Assembly: GCA_938038735.1 (NCBI GenBank) | Contig: CALHSW010000053.1 | Location: 1 to 64,000, forward strand | DNA from: an uncultured Bacteroidia bacterium | GTDB lineage: Bacteria > Bacteroidota > Bacteroidia > Bacteroidales > CAJPTX01 | Length of the DNA stretch: 64,000 nt | Direction: 5' to 3' | Shown here: in pieces, positions 43,397-51,897 of the stretch | How the letters are laid out: every line of letters starts with the position of its first letter | Numbering within the stretch: position 1 is the stretch's first letter | Notes under the pieces: generated by a model | The model's input: only the letters and a program-made list of their open reading frames with translations | What the model was told of the DNA's origin: nothing | Databases searched by the model: none | Program-made: the position numbers and the translations under genes

Positions 43397-43756
43397 ATGG
43401 TGGACATCATTAAGAGCGTTTTGGTTGATAAGTACGCATCAATCAGCGGGCGTGCCAATAGAACGGAGTTTTGGGTATGGACGCTTGGCGTTTTCGTATT
43501 GCAGGCCATACTGAGTATATTTATGACGGTGAACGATACAGTGTACTATGTGCTGTCGGGTATAGTGGGCGTAGCGTTACTAATTCCCAACGTATGTGTA
43601 GCTGTGCGTAGGCTGCATGACACGGGGCGCGGCGGCGGATGGTGTTTTATCGGCTTAATTCCGTTGGTGGGGGGAATCTGGCTCCTGGTGCTGATGCTGC
43701 TGCCGGGCGAGCCGCAGAGCAATCGGTTTGGGGAGGTGCCAACGACGAGCCTGTAA
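43397..43756 (+). CDS. DUF805-family membrane protein, copy 2
   Basis: A 119-residue paralogue of the gene just upstream. Both share the order of motifs: KYASISGRANRTEFWVWTL near the N-terminus, CVAVRRLHDTGRGGGW in the middle and LIPLVGGIWLLVLMLLPGEP near the end. The ATG at 43397 follows aggaggc; the longer frame back to 43268 reads out of phase through copy 1. The pair arose by tandem duplication and has diverged well. A terminator follows at 43785. Confidence 0.87.
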   Translation: MVDIIKSVLVDKYASISGRANRTEFWVWTLGVFVLQAILSIFMTVNDTVYYVLSGIVGVALLIPNVCVAVRRLHDTGRGGGWCFIGLIPLVGGIWLLVLMLLPGEPQSNRFGEVPTTSL

Positions 43757-43784
43757 GGGGCAGTTAGAGCGAGATTCTTTTGAG

Positions 43785-43823
43785 GAGGGTGCACGGATGG
43801 AGAGTCTGTGTACCCTCTTTTTT
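43785..43823 (+). terminator. rho-independent terminator of the DUF805 pair
   Basis: gagggtgcac and gtgtaccctc pair, with ttttttg directly after. Confidence 0.8.
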
Positions 43824-44148
43824 GTGGTATGGCTGGAAACGGGGATGGCCGTTAGGGTTAGTCTGAAAGCCCCCGGTTATTGACGAAACCGTTCTGCGGA
43901 CGTGGCTGTGTTGCAACGAAGATCTCGTGGTGGGGCGGGAGTCTTCGTGCAGGTCTATGGTGGAAGATTGGTTGGCCATGGGGAATAGTCATATGTCCGA
44001 GCCGTTGGATCTAGCGGTGGTCGCATCCTACTTCCATCTTTACATTGACCCCGCACCATTTTAGGTACGATTTTTGATAATGTGCTTCTATGGTTTGATG
44101 CTGGGTGGTTGTGCGGCTTAGGAGGCATAGGTATTTTAGGGAGTGTTT
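43824..44148. other. intergenic region without visible genes
   Basis: About 325 bases; I see no gene, repeat or strong promoter. Frames on the minus strand run across the terminator and are not credible. Confidence 0.45.
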
Positions 44149-45072
44149 ATGCGGAGAGTTTGGCGTGTAGTGGTTGCCATTTTGTTTCTTGGGGCTGCGG
44201 TTGCTACGCCTTTATGCGGGGCGCAGCGGGACACTGTGCAGCTGAAGGCGGAGTGGACCGCGCTGCTTGAGCGGGGTGCGGATACGCTGGCGGGGAGGCA
44301 ATTCGCTGGGCATTTGCGGGAGTACATAGAGCAGGAGGCGAATTGGAGGGTGGTGCTGCCCGCGTTTGAGGGGGTGAGCGATGTGGAGGCCAAGGGTGGG
44401 GCGCTGCGGTTGATAACGTGGGCGGTCCCCACGCCGGCGCGGGAGTGGCTGCATATGGGGCTAATAGTGAAGCCACAGCGGGGCGGCGGGGTACTGTGCG
44501 TGCCGTTGAAAGATAGGCAAATCCCTGTGGGGAGTGGGTTGGTGGAAGAGGGATGGCTAACGGCGCAGGGGGACGCAGACTCGTGGATGGGGGCGGTGTA
44601 CTTCGACGCGAAGGCGTTTGCCTACCAACGGGATACGGCCTACCTGCTTATCGGGGTGGCGGGGTCCAATGCGTTCGTGGCGAGGCGGGTGGTGGAGACG
44701 CTGTACGTAGCCGCGGATGGGGCCGTGCGTTTTGGACTCCCAGTGATAGCGCAGGGGCAGAAGCGGTTAGGGCGGATTATGATGTCGCACAGCGCGCGGG
44801 TGGGGATGGAGATCAACTTTGTAGAGGGGAAGAATCAGGTGCTTATTGACCATCTGTCGCCCGCCTCGGGGGAGTACGTAGGGATGCCGTCGCACTATGG
44901 GCCGGATTTCTCCTACGATGCGCTGGAGCTTACTAATGGGGGCGTCTGGGTTTACTCCACAGAAGTGGATCCCCAAACGTTTAATAAGGCGGTGAAACGT
45001 AAGCCTGGGCAGAATGCAAGGCTTGGCAAGGGGGACAAGAGCATGGGGAGCTACAGCCCGAATTGGAAGTAG
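44149..45072 (+). CDS. exported protein of unknown function
   Basis: A 307-residue protein with a signal peptide (MRRVWRVVVAILFLGAAVAT, cleavage near CGAQ). The ATG at 44149 fits better than an upstream in-frame GTG. The mature part mixes alpha and beta elements: an N-terminal helical stretch (TALLERGADTLAGRQFAGHL), a beta-rich middle (LRLITWAVPTPAREWLHMGL) and a C-terminal region with MMSHSARVGMEINFVEGKNQ and a Lys-rich end. I do not recognise the family; similar single-domain exported proteins are common in Bacteroidales. The coiled-coil lipoprotein follows 80 bases later. Confidence 0.65.
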   Translation: MRRVWRVVVAILFLGAAVATPLCGAQRDTVQLKAEWTALLERGADTLAGRQFAGHLREYIEQEANWRVVLPAFEGVSDVEAKGGALRLITWAVPTPAREWLHMGLIVKPQRGGGVLCVPLKDRQIPVGSGLVEEGWLTAQGDADSWMGAVYFDAKAFAYQRDTAYLLIGVAGSNAFVARRVVETLYVAADGAVRFGLPVIAQGQKRLGRIMMSHSARVGMEINFVEGKNQVLIDHLSPASGEYVGMPSHYGPDFSYDALELTNGGVWVYSTEVDPQTFNKAVKRKPGQNARLGKGDKSMGSYSPNWK

Positions 45073-45152
45073 GCGATTGCGGATGGGGCGCAGCGTTGGC
45101 AAAACGCTCCGTTTGAGGGATTCGTTTGGAGGTAAGTAGTTGTAACATAAAC

Positions 45153-46037
45153 ATGAAACCGATGAAGAGGATAGGTGTTTTTGGTGGAATAGTGGTGCTG
45201 GCGTTTGCCCTAGCAGGGTGCAATAACGGGAACCAGCAGAAGATTGCACAGATGCAGTCGTCTATAGATTCCCTGACGGCTGAGTCGGAGCAGAAGACGC
45301 AGACCATCAATGAGTTTTTTGCTTCGATTAGTGCCATTGAGGAGAGCTTGGCTGAGGTGAAGAATAAGGAGAAGGCCATTGGGACTAACGTGCAGAATTA
45401 CGAGGGCGGGGAGCTGCCGAGCGATGTGCGGGAGCGGATTAATGAGGATATCGTGGCGATTAATGACATTATGGCGAGCAATCGGCAGAAAATCGCAAGG
45501 TTGAGCGCCACGCTAAAGAACTCGAACATTAAGACGGCCGAGCTACAGCGTATCATAGAGAGTACGGAGCAGAAGCTCAATGAGCGCGACTCCACGGTGT
45601 TGCTCCTGAAAACGCAGCTTGAGACGCTGAATTTCTCGGTGGATTCGTTAAACATGGTGGTGGATACGCTGTCGGCTTCCAATGAGGAGCTGGCGGAGCT
45701 GGTGGCATCGAAGGATGCAAAGCTTAACGAGGCGTGGTTCGCCATTGGGAAGCGTAGCGAGCTAATTGAGAACAATGTGTTAGAGAATAGGGTGTTGCGG
45801 AAGAATCTGCGCCTGCGCCGTGATTTTAACCAGGGGTACTTCACAAAGATTGTCATCAACGATACGGATGAGATTCCGCTCTACGCTAATACGGACGATG
45901 TGACCGTGGTGACGAGCCACCCGCAGCAGAGCTACACGTTGCGCACTGACGAGAAGGGGAATGTGCAGGCGTTGGTCATCACGGATAAAGAGAGTTTTTG
46001 GAGTGCCTCGCGATTCCTAGTGGTGGTGGTTAAATAG
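45153..46037 (+). CDS. coiled-coil lipoprotein
   Basis: A 294-residue lipoprotein. The signal peptide begins MKPMKRIGVFGGIVVLAFAL and ends in the lipobox LAGCNN. Residues about 25-220 form a long coiled coil (QQKIAQMQSSIDSLTAESEQ, then NEDIVAINDIMASNRQKIAR, then LKTQLETLNFSVDSLNMVVD). The last about 70 residues form a compact beta domain (FTKIVINDTDEIPLYANTDD to FLVVVVK). It looks like a spacer or envelope-spanning protein. Codon use is rich in A/T-ending codons compared with the enzymes upstream. A strong terminator follows. Confidence 0.78.
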   Translation: MKPMKRIGVFGGIVVLAFALAGCNNGNQQKIAQMQSSIDSLTAESEQKTQTINEFFASISAIEESLAEVKNKEKAIGTNVQNYEGGELPSDVRERINEDIVAINDIMASNRQKIARLSATLKNSNIKTAELQRIIESTEQKLNERDSTVLLLKTQLETLNFSVDSLNMVVDTLSASNEELAELVASKDAKLNEAWFAIGKRSELIENNVLENRVLRKNLRLRRDFNQGYFTKIVINDTDEIPLYANTDDVTVVTSHPQQSYTLRTDEKGNVQALVITDKESFWSASRFLVVVVK

Positions 46038-46097
46038 AGGTTTCCTTTTCCGCTTTAATGGAGGAAAAAGCACTTTAGAGCGGCTAGTGGTGTATTT

Positions 46098-46126
46098 AAG
46101 GCGGGGCGTTGGCCCCGCCTTTTTTC
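46098..46126 (+). terminator. rho-independent terminator
   Basis: aaggcggggc and gccccgcctt form a 10-bp G/C-rich stem with a 4-base loop, followed by ttttttc. Ends the lipoprotein transcript. Confidence 0.9.
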
Positions 46127-46310
46127 TTGAGGCGGTATGGTGGGGCGCGGCGATGCATTGGTTTCGCCCTTAGCTGGCCTCAGAGTGCTCTTTGCGCTCA
46201 GCCGTTGCTATAATCGCCCTATCTGCAGGGCTGCCCCGCATAGCCCGTTGGCCCGTAAAAGCTCGGAGCATTTTGCTCCCCCGCCCGCCACTCATTATAA
46301 AACTTTTTCG

Positions 46311-46318
46311 TACCTTTA
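46311..46318 (+). promoter_or_regulatory. promoter core TAccTTTA before the AAA-ATPase gene
   Basis: TACCTTTA, one base off the TAnnTTTG element, 30 bases before the ATG at 46348. Confidence 0.45.
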
Positions 46319-46347
46319 CCCTACGAACGAAGCGAGGAGGCAATGGC

Positions 46348-47910
46348 ATGGAACAGGCGATAGTATACCCGGTAGGGCAGTCAAGTTTCAAGGATTTACG
46401 TGCGGATAAGGCCGTCTACGTGGATAAGACGGCGCTGATTTACCAGCTGGTGAAGCAGGGGCGGTTCTACTTTCTGAGCCGGCCGCGGCGGTTCGGCAAG
46501 AGCCTGCTGGTCTCCACGCTGGAGGCGTACTTCCTGGGGAAGAGGGGGCTCTTCGCTGGGCTGGCGATGGAAAAGCTTGAGCAGGACTGGACGCAGCACC
46601 CCGTGCTGCACGTAGATTTCTCAGGAGATAATTACAAATACGACAAGGCTCTTGGGGTTACGCTAAACACCATGCTGCTGCAGTGGGAAGGGCTTTACGG
46701 CAAGGGGGAGGGCGAAGAAACGTACGCTGTACGGTTTAAGGGGGTTATTGCGCGGGCGCATGCGCGGACGGGGCGGCAGGCGGTGGTGCTGGTGGACGAG
46801 TACGACAAGCCGATGCTGGACGCGTTCGGCAGCCGGGAGCTGCTGGCGCGCAACCAAGACATTCTGCGGGGCTTCTACGGGGCGCTCAAGGCGAGCGCGC
46901 CGCACCTGCGGTTCGTGTTTCTGACGGGGGTGACGCGCTTCGCGCACGTGAACATCTTCAGCGGGCTGAACAACCTGGCGGACATCTCGATGGTGCCGGC
47001 CTTCAACGCGCTGTGCGGCATCACGGAGGCGGAGCTGCACGCCAACTTCGCGGAGGGGGTGGCGCGGATGGCGGTGCGCCGGGGGCAGACCGAGGCGCAG
47101 GTATACGACAAGCTCAAGGCCACGTACGACGGCTACCGCTTCTCGGAGGAGGTCTCGGAGGGGGTCTACAACCCCTTCAGCCTGCTCAGCGCCTTCGGCG
47201 AGATGAAGTACGGCAGCTACTGGTTCGCCACCGGCACGCCGACCTACCTGGTGCAGGTCATGCAGGAGTCGGGGTACTGGGTGGACGATTTGACGGGGGC
47301 GGCGGTGACCCTGCAGGACCTGGGGGACATCCGGGACCCCTACCAGAACCCGCAGGCGCTCTTCTACCAGGCGGGCTACCTCACGCTGGGCGGCCGGGGC
47401 AGACGGAAGGAGACGTACAGGCTGCGCTTCCCGAACGGGGAGGTGAAGAAGGGGTTCAAGCAGTTCGTGCAGGAGTGCTACCTGCCGGGGGTGTTTGGCG
47501 GCGAGACGTACAACGCTTTGGCGTTCCACCGCTTGCTGGCCAAGGGCGACGCGGAGGGGTTCATGGCGCTGCTGGCGTCGTTCTTCTGGGTGTCGAACTA
47601 CGAGGTGGTGGGGGACCAGGAGAAGTACTACCAGAACACGCTGCGGGCGCTGTTCATGCTGATGGGGAGCAGGGTGGAGGCGGAGCACCGCACGGCGAAC
47701 GGGCGGATCGACCTCTTGGTGTGGCTGCCCAAGTACGTCTACCTCTTCGAGATCAAGATGGACCGGGGCGCGGAGGTGGCGCTGGAGCAGATCGAGGGGA
47801 AGGGGTACGCGAAGGGGGTAGACACGGGGGGGCGGCAGCTGATCGCCATCGGGGTGAGCTTCTCGCGGGCGGAGCGGGGGATACAGGAGTGGAAGGTGGC
47901 GAGGGGGTAG
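46348..47910 (+). CDS. AAA-ATPase-like / PD-(D/E)XK nuclease-fold protein
   Basis: A 520-residue cytoplasmic protein of a family that is present in many copies in Bacteroidota. Residues about 5-290 form the AAA-ATPase-like domain: VGQSSFKDLRADKAVYVDKT, the P-loop-type LSRPRRFGKSLLVSTLEAYF (about 44-63), VVLVDEYDKPMLDAF (Walker B, about 147-161) and LTGVTRFAHVNIFSGLNNLA. The C-terminal about 100 residues have the PD-(D/E)XK pattern NGRIDLLVWLPKYVYLFEIK. The family is often called a defence or mobile-element-related nuclease but its function is not proven. The ATG at 46348 follows gaggaggcaatggc. Codons are almost all G/C-ending from about 46750 to the end, unlike the neighbours, with an A/T-richer patch at 46610-46745. 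Confidence 0.85.
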   Translation: MEQAIVYPVGQSSFKDLRADKAVYVDKTALIYQLVKQGRFYFLSRPRRFGKSLLVSTLEAYFLGKRGLFAGLAMEKLEQDWTQHPVLHVDFSGDNYKYDKALGVTLNTMLLQWEGLYGKGEGEETYAVRFKGVIARAHARTGRQAVVLVDEYDKPMLDAFGSRELLARNQDILRGFYGALKASAPHLRFVFLTGVTRFAHVNIFSGLNNLADISMVPAFNALCGITEAELHANFAEGVARMAVRRGQTEAQVYDKLKATYDGYRFSEEVSEGVYNPFSLLSAFGEMKYGSYWFATGTPTYLVQVMQESGYWVDDLTGAAVTLQDLGDIRDPYQNPQALFYQAGYLTLGGRGRRKETYRLRFPNGEVKKGFKQFVQECYLPGVFGGETYNALAFHRLLAKGDAEGFMALLASFFWVSNYEVVGDQEKYYQNTLRALFMLMGSRVEAEHRTANGRIDLLVWLPKYVYLFEIKMDRGAEVALEQIEGKGYAKGVDTGGRQLIAIGVSFSRAERGIQEWKVARG

Positions 47911-48098
47911 ATGGTAGTTTTAGTAGGACATCCAGCTGAATAGTAACGGATTATACACGCCGCTTCGTCTAGCAAAATGTAGGGAAGGCTACGAAAGGCT
48001 GCTTGCGCATTTAAGCGCTGACAAGCGGTTATTGGAACGTGCGGCGGTCATGCCGTAGGCTGCCTTTGCAGTATTCTGTTTTTAAGACTTAGGCTGCG

Positions 48099-48941
48099 CT
48101 AGCATTTCGTTACGCCATCACCCCGTTCCTTGAAGCCCCAATAGCTGCCAAAGCCGAGCATATACAGAGCCATAACAAAGGCTTGATCCTGATCGTCCAA
48201 TCCCAGCCTGTTGCCAGCCTCTTGTAGTTCCTCATACACAGTATCTTTCGGCATTTTAGTCTTATTGCCATCGCAATGAACCACCTTTTCAATTACGCTG
48301 GGCAACACGCTGCAAAGCTGGTAAAACGCTTTCTCTTCACCCGTGATAATAGCGTAAAATTGGTCGATACTTACCCTTCGAATTCTAGCATGGTGTACCC
48401 TATTGCCATCCACCGTTGTTTGCCAAGGAATATTTTGGGAACGCTTGGCGATTGCCTCCACCAAGAAACAGGCGCAGCTGTCATCACTAAGTAGCTGCGC
48501 CTGCATTTTTATGTACGTCTTGGCCGACGATGCGTAGTTCATCGTATTGTGCTTGTTTTTCATTTCTACGTAGATACGCCTAACCCTACTACCATCCTCT
48601 AGGGCATATCCATCCTGCGGAGTGTAAATAACATCCCAACCACCTTCTTTGCCTACTTCCGGAACTTTACAATTTGATAAGTAGGCAAAAACTCCTTGGT
48701 GAAAGTAGCCAATTTCATTGGTGTTTGACTTATCTCGCTGCCTGAATGTCTCGTTCGCAAGGAGGGTTTTCCAATCTACCCCATACACAGCCCTGTCAAA
48801 GAGCATCTTCACAGGGTCTACTATGTTCTTGTTAAACTGGGCAAGGTCTATTGATTGCAATTTGCTATTGTATTGCTCAATGGTATGCGCAACATGGTTA
48901 GAAAGCTGCTCTTCGGTAATAAATTTTAAATCCCACCCCAT
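48099..48941 (-). CDS. Eco47II-family type II restriction endonuclease
   Basis: A 280-residue endonuclease. It starts MGWDLKFITEEQLSNHV and shows the family blocks LAQFNKNIVDPVKMLFDRAV, FRQRDKSNTNEIGYFHQGVF, and a PD-(D/E)XK-like active site GGWDVIY ... IYVEMKNKHNTMN (Asp about residue 110, Glu-x-Lys about 134). Eco47II-type enzymes cut GGNCC. The ATG at 48941 is 2 bases after the stop of the methyltransferase gene upstream in the same direction, so expression is coupled with the methyltransferase first. The longer frame would overlap the methylase by about 30 bases. Base composition is more A/T-rich than the neighbours, in keeping with acquisition by transfer. Confidence 0.85.
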   Translation of the reverse strand: MGWDLKFITEEQLSNHVAHTIEQYNSKLQSIDLAQFNKNIVDPVKMLFDRAVYGVDWKTLLANETFRQRDKSNTNEIGYFHQGVFAYLSNCKVPEVGKEGGWDVIYTPQDGYALEDGSRVRRIYVEMKNKHNTMNYASSAKTYIKMQAQLLSDDSCACFLVEAIAKRSQNIPWQTTVDGNRVHHARIRRVSIDQFYAIITGEEKAFYQLCSVLPSVIEKVVHCDGNKTKMPKDTVYEELQEAGNRLGLDDQDQAFVMALYMLGFGSYWGFKERGDGVTKC

Positions 48942-48943
48942 GA

Positions 48944-49939
48944 TTATTCCTTTCCCTGCTGGTATTCCTTCCATGCCCGTACAATCTCCACCCCCACCCG
49001 CCGCGCTAGCTCCACCGGCACGGCGTTGCCTATCTGCTTATACTGGCTGGCAAGACTCCCCGAGAACGCCCAGCTATCGGGGAAACTCTGTATCCTTGCG
49101 TACTCGCGCACCGTGAACGGACGGCTCTCATCGGGGTGACAGCGCTCCGTCTGCTTCTGCGATGGCGAGGTGGTGAGCGTTAGGCACGGTTCATCCCACG
49201 CAATACGCCGCGCCATGCCGCGCCTGCCGCCACCTGAAAAGTAGCTGTTCCCCATGTAATCCTTCGCAACCGCTTCCGGCAGGTCAACCCACGATCCTCC
49301 GGGCGGTACTAAATCCATCACTGCCCGTTTCCGATTGCTATACGGCACGTAGGGGCTCTCAGGCACATCGCGCAGCGCCTCACGAAGCGTACGCATGCGC
49401 TGCTCCGGCTTGGGAAACTCAAAATGTATTTTGTTTGCCAAGTCCTTCTGTATCCCGATGGCAATCAATCTTTTCCGCTTCTGCGCCACGCCGTGGTACG
49501 CCGCGTTGAGAATTTGGTGCTGCACCTCGTACCCCAGCTCTTGAAAAACTTGCAGAATGGTTTCAAAGGTGCGTCCTCCATCGTGCGACACTAGCCCCGG
49601 CACGTTCTCAAAGAGAAACATGGGCGCATTGACCTCTTCAAGGCAGCGGGCAAACTCATGGAACAGCGTGCCGCGGGTATCGGAGAAGCCCAAGCGCTTT
49701 CCCGCGTACGAGAAGGCCTGGCAGGGCGGGCCTCCGCTCACCAAATCTACTTGATCGTGGTATGCCTTGAAGTTGACCCGCTGCACGTCCGCCTCGACAA
49801 CACGCCACTGCGGACGGTTGTACCGCAACGTGTCGCACGCCGTGCGTTCTATCTCCACGAAGGCTACGCCCTGCACGCCCGCCAGCTCAAGCCCTAGTGC
49901 CAACCCGCCAGCACCCGCAAAAAGTTCTATCCCTCGCAT
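48944..49939 (-). CDS. DNA (cytosine-5)-methyltransferase, partner of the Eco47II-like enzyme
   Basis: A 331-residue m5C methyltransferase protecting the host DNA from the adjacent endonuclease. Motifs in order: I LFAGAGGLALGLE (about residues 5-17), IV GGPPCQAFSYAGKR with the catalytic Cys (about 69), VI LFENVPGLVSHDGG (about 102), VIII QKRKRLIAIG (about 150), a target-recognition region (about 185-275) and X QIGNAVPVELARR near the end. MRGIELFAGAGG at 49939 follows a fine ribosome-binding site (aggggag); two ATGs further upstream are less suited. The expected target is GGNCC by association with the Eco47II-type partner. Confidence 0.92.
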   Translation of the reverse strand: MRGIELFAGAGGLALGLELAGVQGVAFVEIERTACDTLRYNRPQWRVVEADVQRVNFKAYHDQVDLVSGGPPCQAFSYAGKRLGFSDTRGTLFHEFARCLEEVNAPMFLFENVPGLVSHDGGRTFETILQVFQELGYEVQHQILNAAYHGVAQKRKRLIAIGIQKDLANKIHFEFPKPEQRMRTLREALRDVPESPYVPYSNRKRAVMDLVPPGGSWVDLPEAVAKDYMGNSYFSGGGRRGMARRIAWDEPCLTLTTSPSQKQTERCHPDESRPFTVREYARIQSFPDSWAFSGSLASQYKQIGNAVPVELARRVGVEIVRAWKEYQQGKE

Positions 49940-49968
49940 TGCTCCCCTCGCTACTCGCATACTTCCGC

Positions 49969-49976
49969 GAAGGTAG
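49969..49976 (-). promoter_or_regulatory. promoter core TAccTTCG for the methyltransferase
   Basis: Minus-strand TACCTTCG, one base off TAnnTTTG, 29 bases before the chosen ATG. No C-protein box was recognised. Confidence 0.45.
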
Positions 49977-50201
49977 CCCATTTTTGGCATTATCTCTGTG
50001 ATATTTATACTGTTAAATATAACGGCAGGGAAGATGGCGGCGGCAGCTATAGCGACGAATCGGTAGCACGGAGGTCATCAGAGGCGTCACCCCCTGTTTG
50101 TGGATATGCGCAAATTGGATGTAAGAATAGGCTAGGACCTGGAGAAAGCCAGTGGCGGAACGATGTGGAAGCTGCAACGTGGTAGATATTAAAAATAAGT
50201 G

Positions 50202-50209
50202 TAACTTTG
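50202..50209 (+). promoter_or_regulatory. promoter core TAacTTTG for tpiA
   Basis: TAACTTTG 56 bases before the tpiA ATG. Confidence 0.6.
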
Positions 50210-50265
50210 CGATGTTGAGTGAGGAGTGGTGCGCGGTGGAGAAATTGTAAAGAGGAGATACTACG

Positions 50266-51021
50266 ATGCGGCAAAAGGTGGTGGCAGGTAATTGGAAGAT
50301 GAATACGACCCCGGCAGAGGGAGTGCGTTTGGCGAAGGATATAGTGGAACAACTGGACGGTGGGGCGAATGGTGTGGAGGTGATGGTGTTTCCGCCGTTC
50401 ACGCATTTGGAATCGGTGAGAGCGGCACTAGGCAGTAGCCCTATAGTGCTTGGGGCGCAGGACTGCTCAGGGTTTGAGAAGGGGGCGTATACGGGTGAGG
50501 TGTCGGTGGGGATGCTTGCCGCGGCGGGGTGCAAATCGGTGATGGTGGGGCACTCAGAGCGGCGGAAATACCATGGAGAGGGAGGGGATCTGCTGGCACG
50601 AAAGATAGACTTGGTGCTCAAGGCGGGGCTTGAGGTGATGTTCTGCGTAGGGGAGCCAGAGCAGGTGCGAGAGCAGGGAGAGGGAGCTGCTTGGCGGTAT
50701 GTGGAGGAGCAGCTGATGATTCTTGAGGGCTTCAAGGGGCGCTTGGAGGGTAGGCTAAAAGTGGCGTATGAGCCGGTGTGGGCAATTGGTACGGGGCGCA
50801 CGGCGAGCGCGAACGATGCGGGATGGATGTGCAGCCAGGTGGAGAAGTGGCTAGAGACGAGCGTGGGTAAAGGTGGAGCCGAAATACCGGTGCTTTACGG
50901 CGGAAGCTGCAATGCGCAGAATGCCAAGGAGCTATTTGCAGAGGCCGGGGTGAGCGGCGGGTTGATAGGGGGCGCATCGCTGAAGGCAGCCGATTTTGTG
51001 AAGATAGTGCGTTCGTTTTAG
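50266..51021 (+). CDS. tpiA: triose-phosphate isomerase
   Basis: TpiA interconverts dihydroxyacetone phosphate and glyceraldehyde 3-phosphate. The 251-residue barrel begins MRQKVVAGNWKMNTT (Asn and Lys of the active site), has the catalytic His in MVGHSERRKYHGE (about residue 96) and the catalytic Glu in VAYEPVWAIGTGRTAS (about 168), and the phosphate-binding VLYGGSCNAQNA and GGLIGGASLK. Length and start are standard. prmA follows 15 bases after the stop. Confidence 0.98.
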   Translation: MRQKVVAGNWKMNTTPAEGVRLAKDIVEQLDGGANGVEVMVFPPFTHLESVRAALGSSPIVLGAQDCSGFEKGAYTGEVSVGMLAAAGCKSVMVGHSERRKYHGEGGDLLARKIDLVLKAGLEVMFCVGEPEQVREQGEGAAWRYVEEQLMILEGFKGRLEGRLKVAYEPVWAIGTGRTASANDAGWMCSQVEKWLETSVGKGGAEIPVLYGGSCNAQNAKELFAEAGVSGGLIGGASLKAADFVKIVRSF

Positions 51022-51036
51022 TTTGGGCAGGGGCTG

Positions 51037-51897
51037 ATGGCAGAGAGCTGGTTGGAGGTGCGGGTAGCGGTGGGGGATGATGCGGAGCCGCTGCTGGCGA
51101 GCGGGCTGCTACAGGCATCGCTGGAGGAGGTGGGCTTTGAGGGGTTTGTGGAGGCTGGCGGCGAGTTGATTGGCTATGTGCCTGTATCTAAGTACAGCGA
51201 AGAGAGCGTCGCAGGGGTGCTGCGGAATTTTGGGGTAGAGGCATCTTGCGGGGCGCATGAAGTACCCCAAAAGAATTGGAATGAAGAGTGGGAGCAGCGG
51301 GTGGAACCGGTGGTGCTGCATGGGAGCAAGCGGAGCGTGCGGGTGCGAGCGGCGTTCCATGCAGCCGAGGAGGGCGATGTGATTGTGACGCCGCGAATGG
51401 CGTTCGGCACGGGGCATCATGCCACAACCGCGATGGAGGTGGAGGCAATGCTTGATGCTGATTTGTCGGGGAAGCGGGTGCTGGACATGGGATGCGGCAC
51501 GGGGCTACTGGCCTTGGTAGCTGCACGATGCGGCGCAGCAGCGGTGGATGCCATTGACTACGATGAGGAGGCGGTGCGCAACGCGATGGATAACGTGAAG
51601 GCTAATGGGGCTGAAGCAATCGTAAACGTTATACACGGAGGGTTTGAAGATATTCCGAAAGGCGTGCGGTACGATTGGATTGCAGCGAATATGACGCTGA
51701 ATTTACTAACGGCACATATGCCACTGCTTTCGGAACGATTGCAGCGTAATAGCGGCGTGCTGGCAACAAGCGGATTGCTCGTGCGTGACGTGGATGCGCT
51801 GCTGGCGAGCGCAAAGCGTCATGGCCTACGCGAGGTGAAGCGGAGCGAGCGGGAGGGGTGGGCGTGCTGCCTATTAGCAAAGGAGAGCAACGTATGA
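51037..51897 (+). CDS. prmA: ribosomal protein L11 methyltransferase
   Basis: PrmA methylates L11 using S-adenosylmethionine. The 286 residues comprise an N-terminal substrate-recognition domain (about 1-95), with WNEEWEQRVEPVVL marking the linker, and a Rossmann methyltransferase domain with MAFGTGHHATTAMEVEAM, VLDMGCGTGLLALVA (about 148-162) and ANMTLNLL (the NPP-like block is altered to NMT). The ATG lies 15 bases after tpiA. Its stop codon overlaps the ATG of the following large gene. Confidence 0.93.
   Translation: MAESWLEVRVAVGDDAEPLLASGLLQASLEEVGFEGFVEAGGELIGYVPVSKYSEESVAGVLRNFGVEASCGAHEVPQKNWNEEWEQRVEPVVLHGSKRSVRVRAAFHAAEEGDVIVTPRMAFGTGHHATTAMEVEAMLDADLSGKRVLDMGCGTGLLALVAARCGAAAVDAIDYDEEAVRNAMDNVKANGAEAIVNVIHGGFEDIPKGVRYDWIAANMTLNLLTAHMPLLSERLQRNSGVLATSGLLVRDVDALLASAKRHGLREVKRSEREGWACCLLAKESNV

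Larger units (their letters stand above)
46038..46347. other. intergenic region with terminator and promoter of the AAA-ATPase gene
   Basis: About 310 bases. Besides the terminator and promoter it holds a small hairpin (ggagca/tgctcc, 46265-46279). The open frame covering it is the non-coding extension of the AAA-ATPase frame. Confidence 0.5.
49940..50265. other. intergenic region between divergent methyltransferase and tpiA genes
   Basis: A 326-base gap with the two divergent promoters (49969-49976 minus, 50202-50209 plus). Nothing else recognised between them. Confidence 0.5.

Noticed and set aside
43764..43979. 71-residue minus-strand frame after the DUF805 pair
   Set aside because: It includes the terminator hairpin and shows no coding signs.
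46663..47688. 341-residue antisense open frame opposite the AAA-ATPase gene
   Set aside because: It arises from the extreme G/C-ending codons of the real gene; the translation is rich in His, Arg and Leu with no family resemblance and no ribosome-binding site.
47013..47939. 308-residue open frame in the +1 phase of the AAA-ATPase gene
   Set aside because: Gly/Arg-rich composition artefact from the same codon bias; the overlapping real frame shows clear domains.
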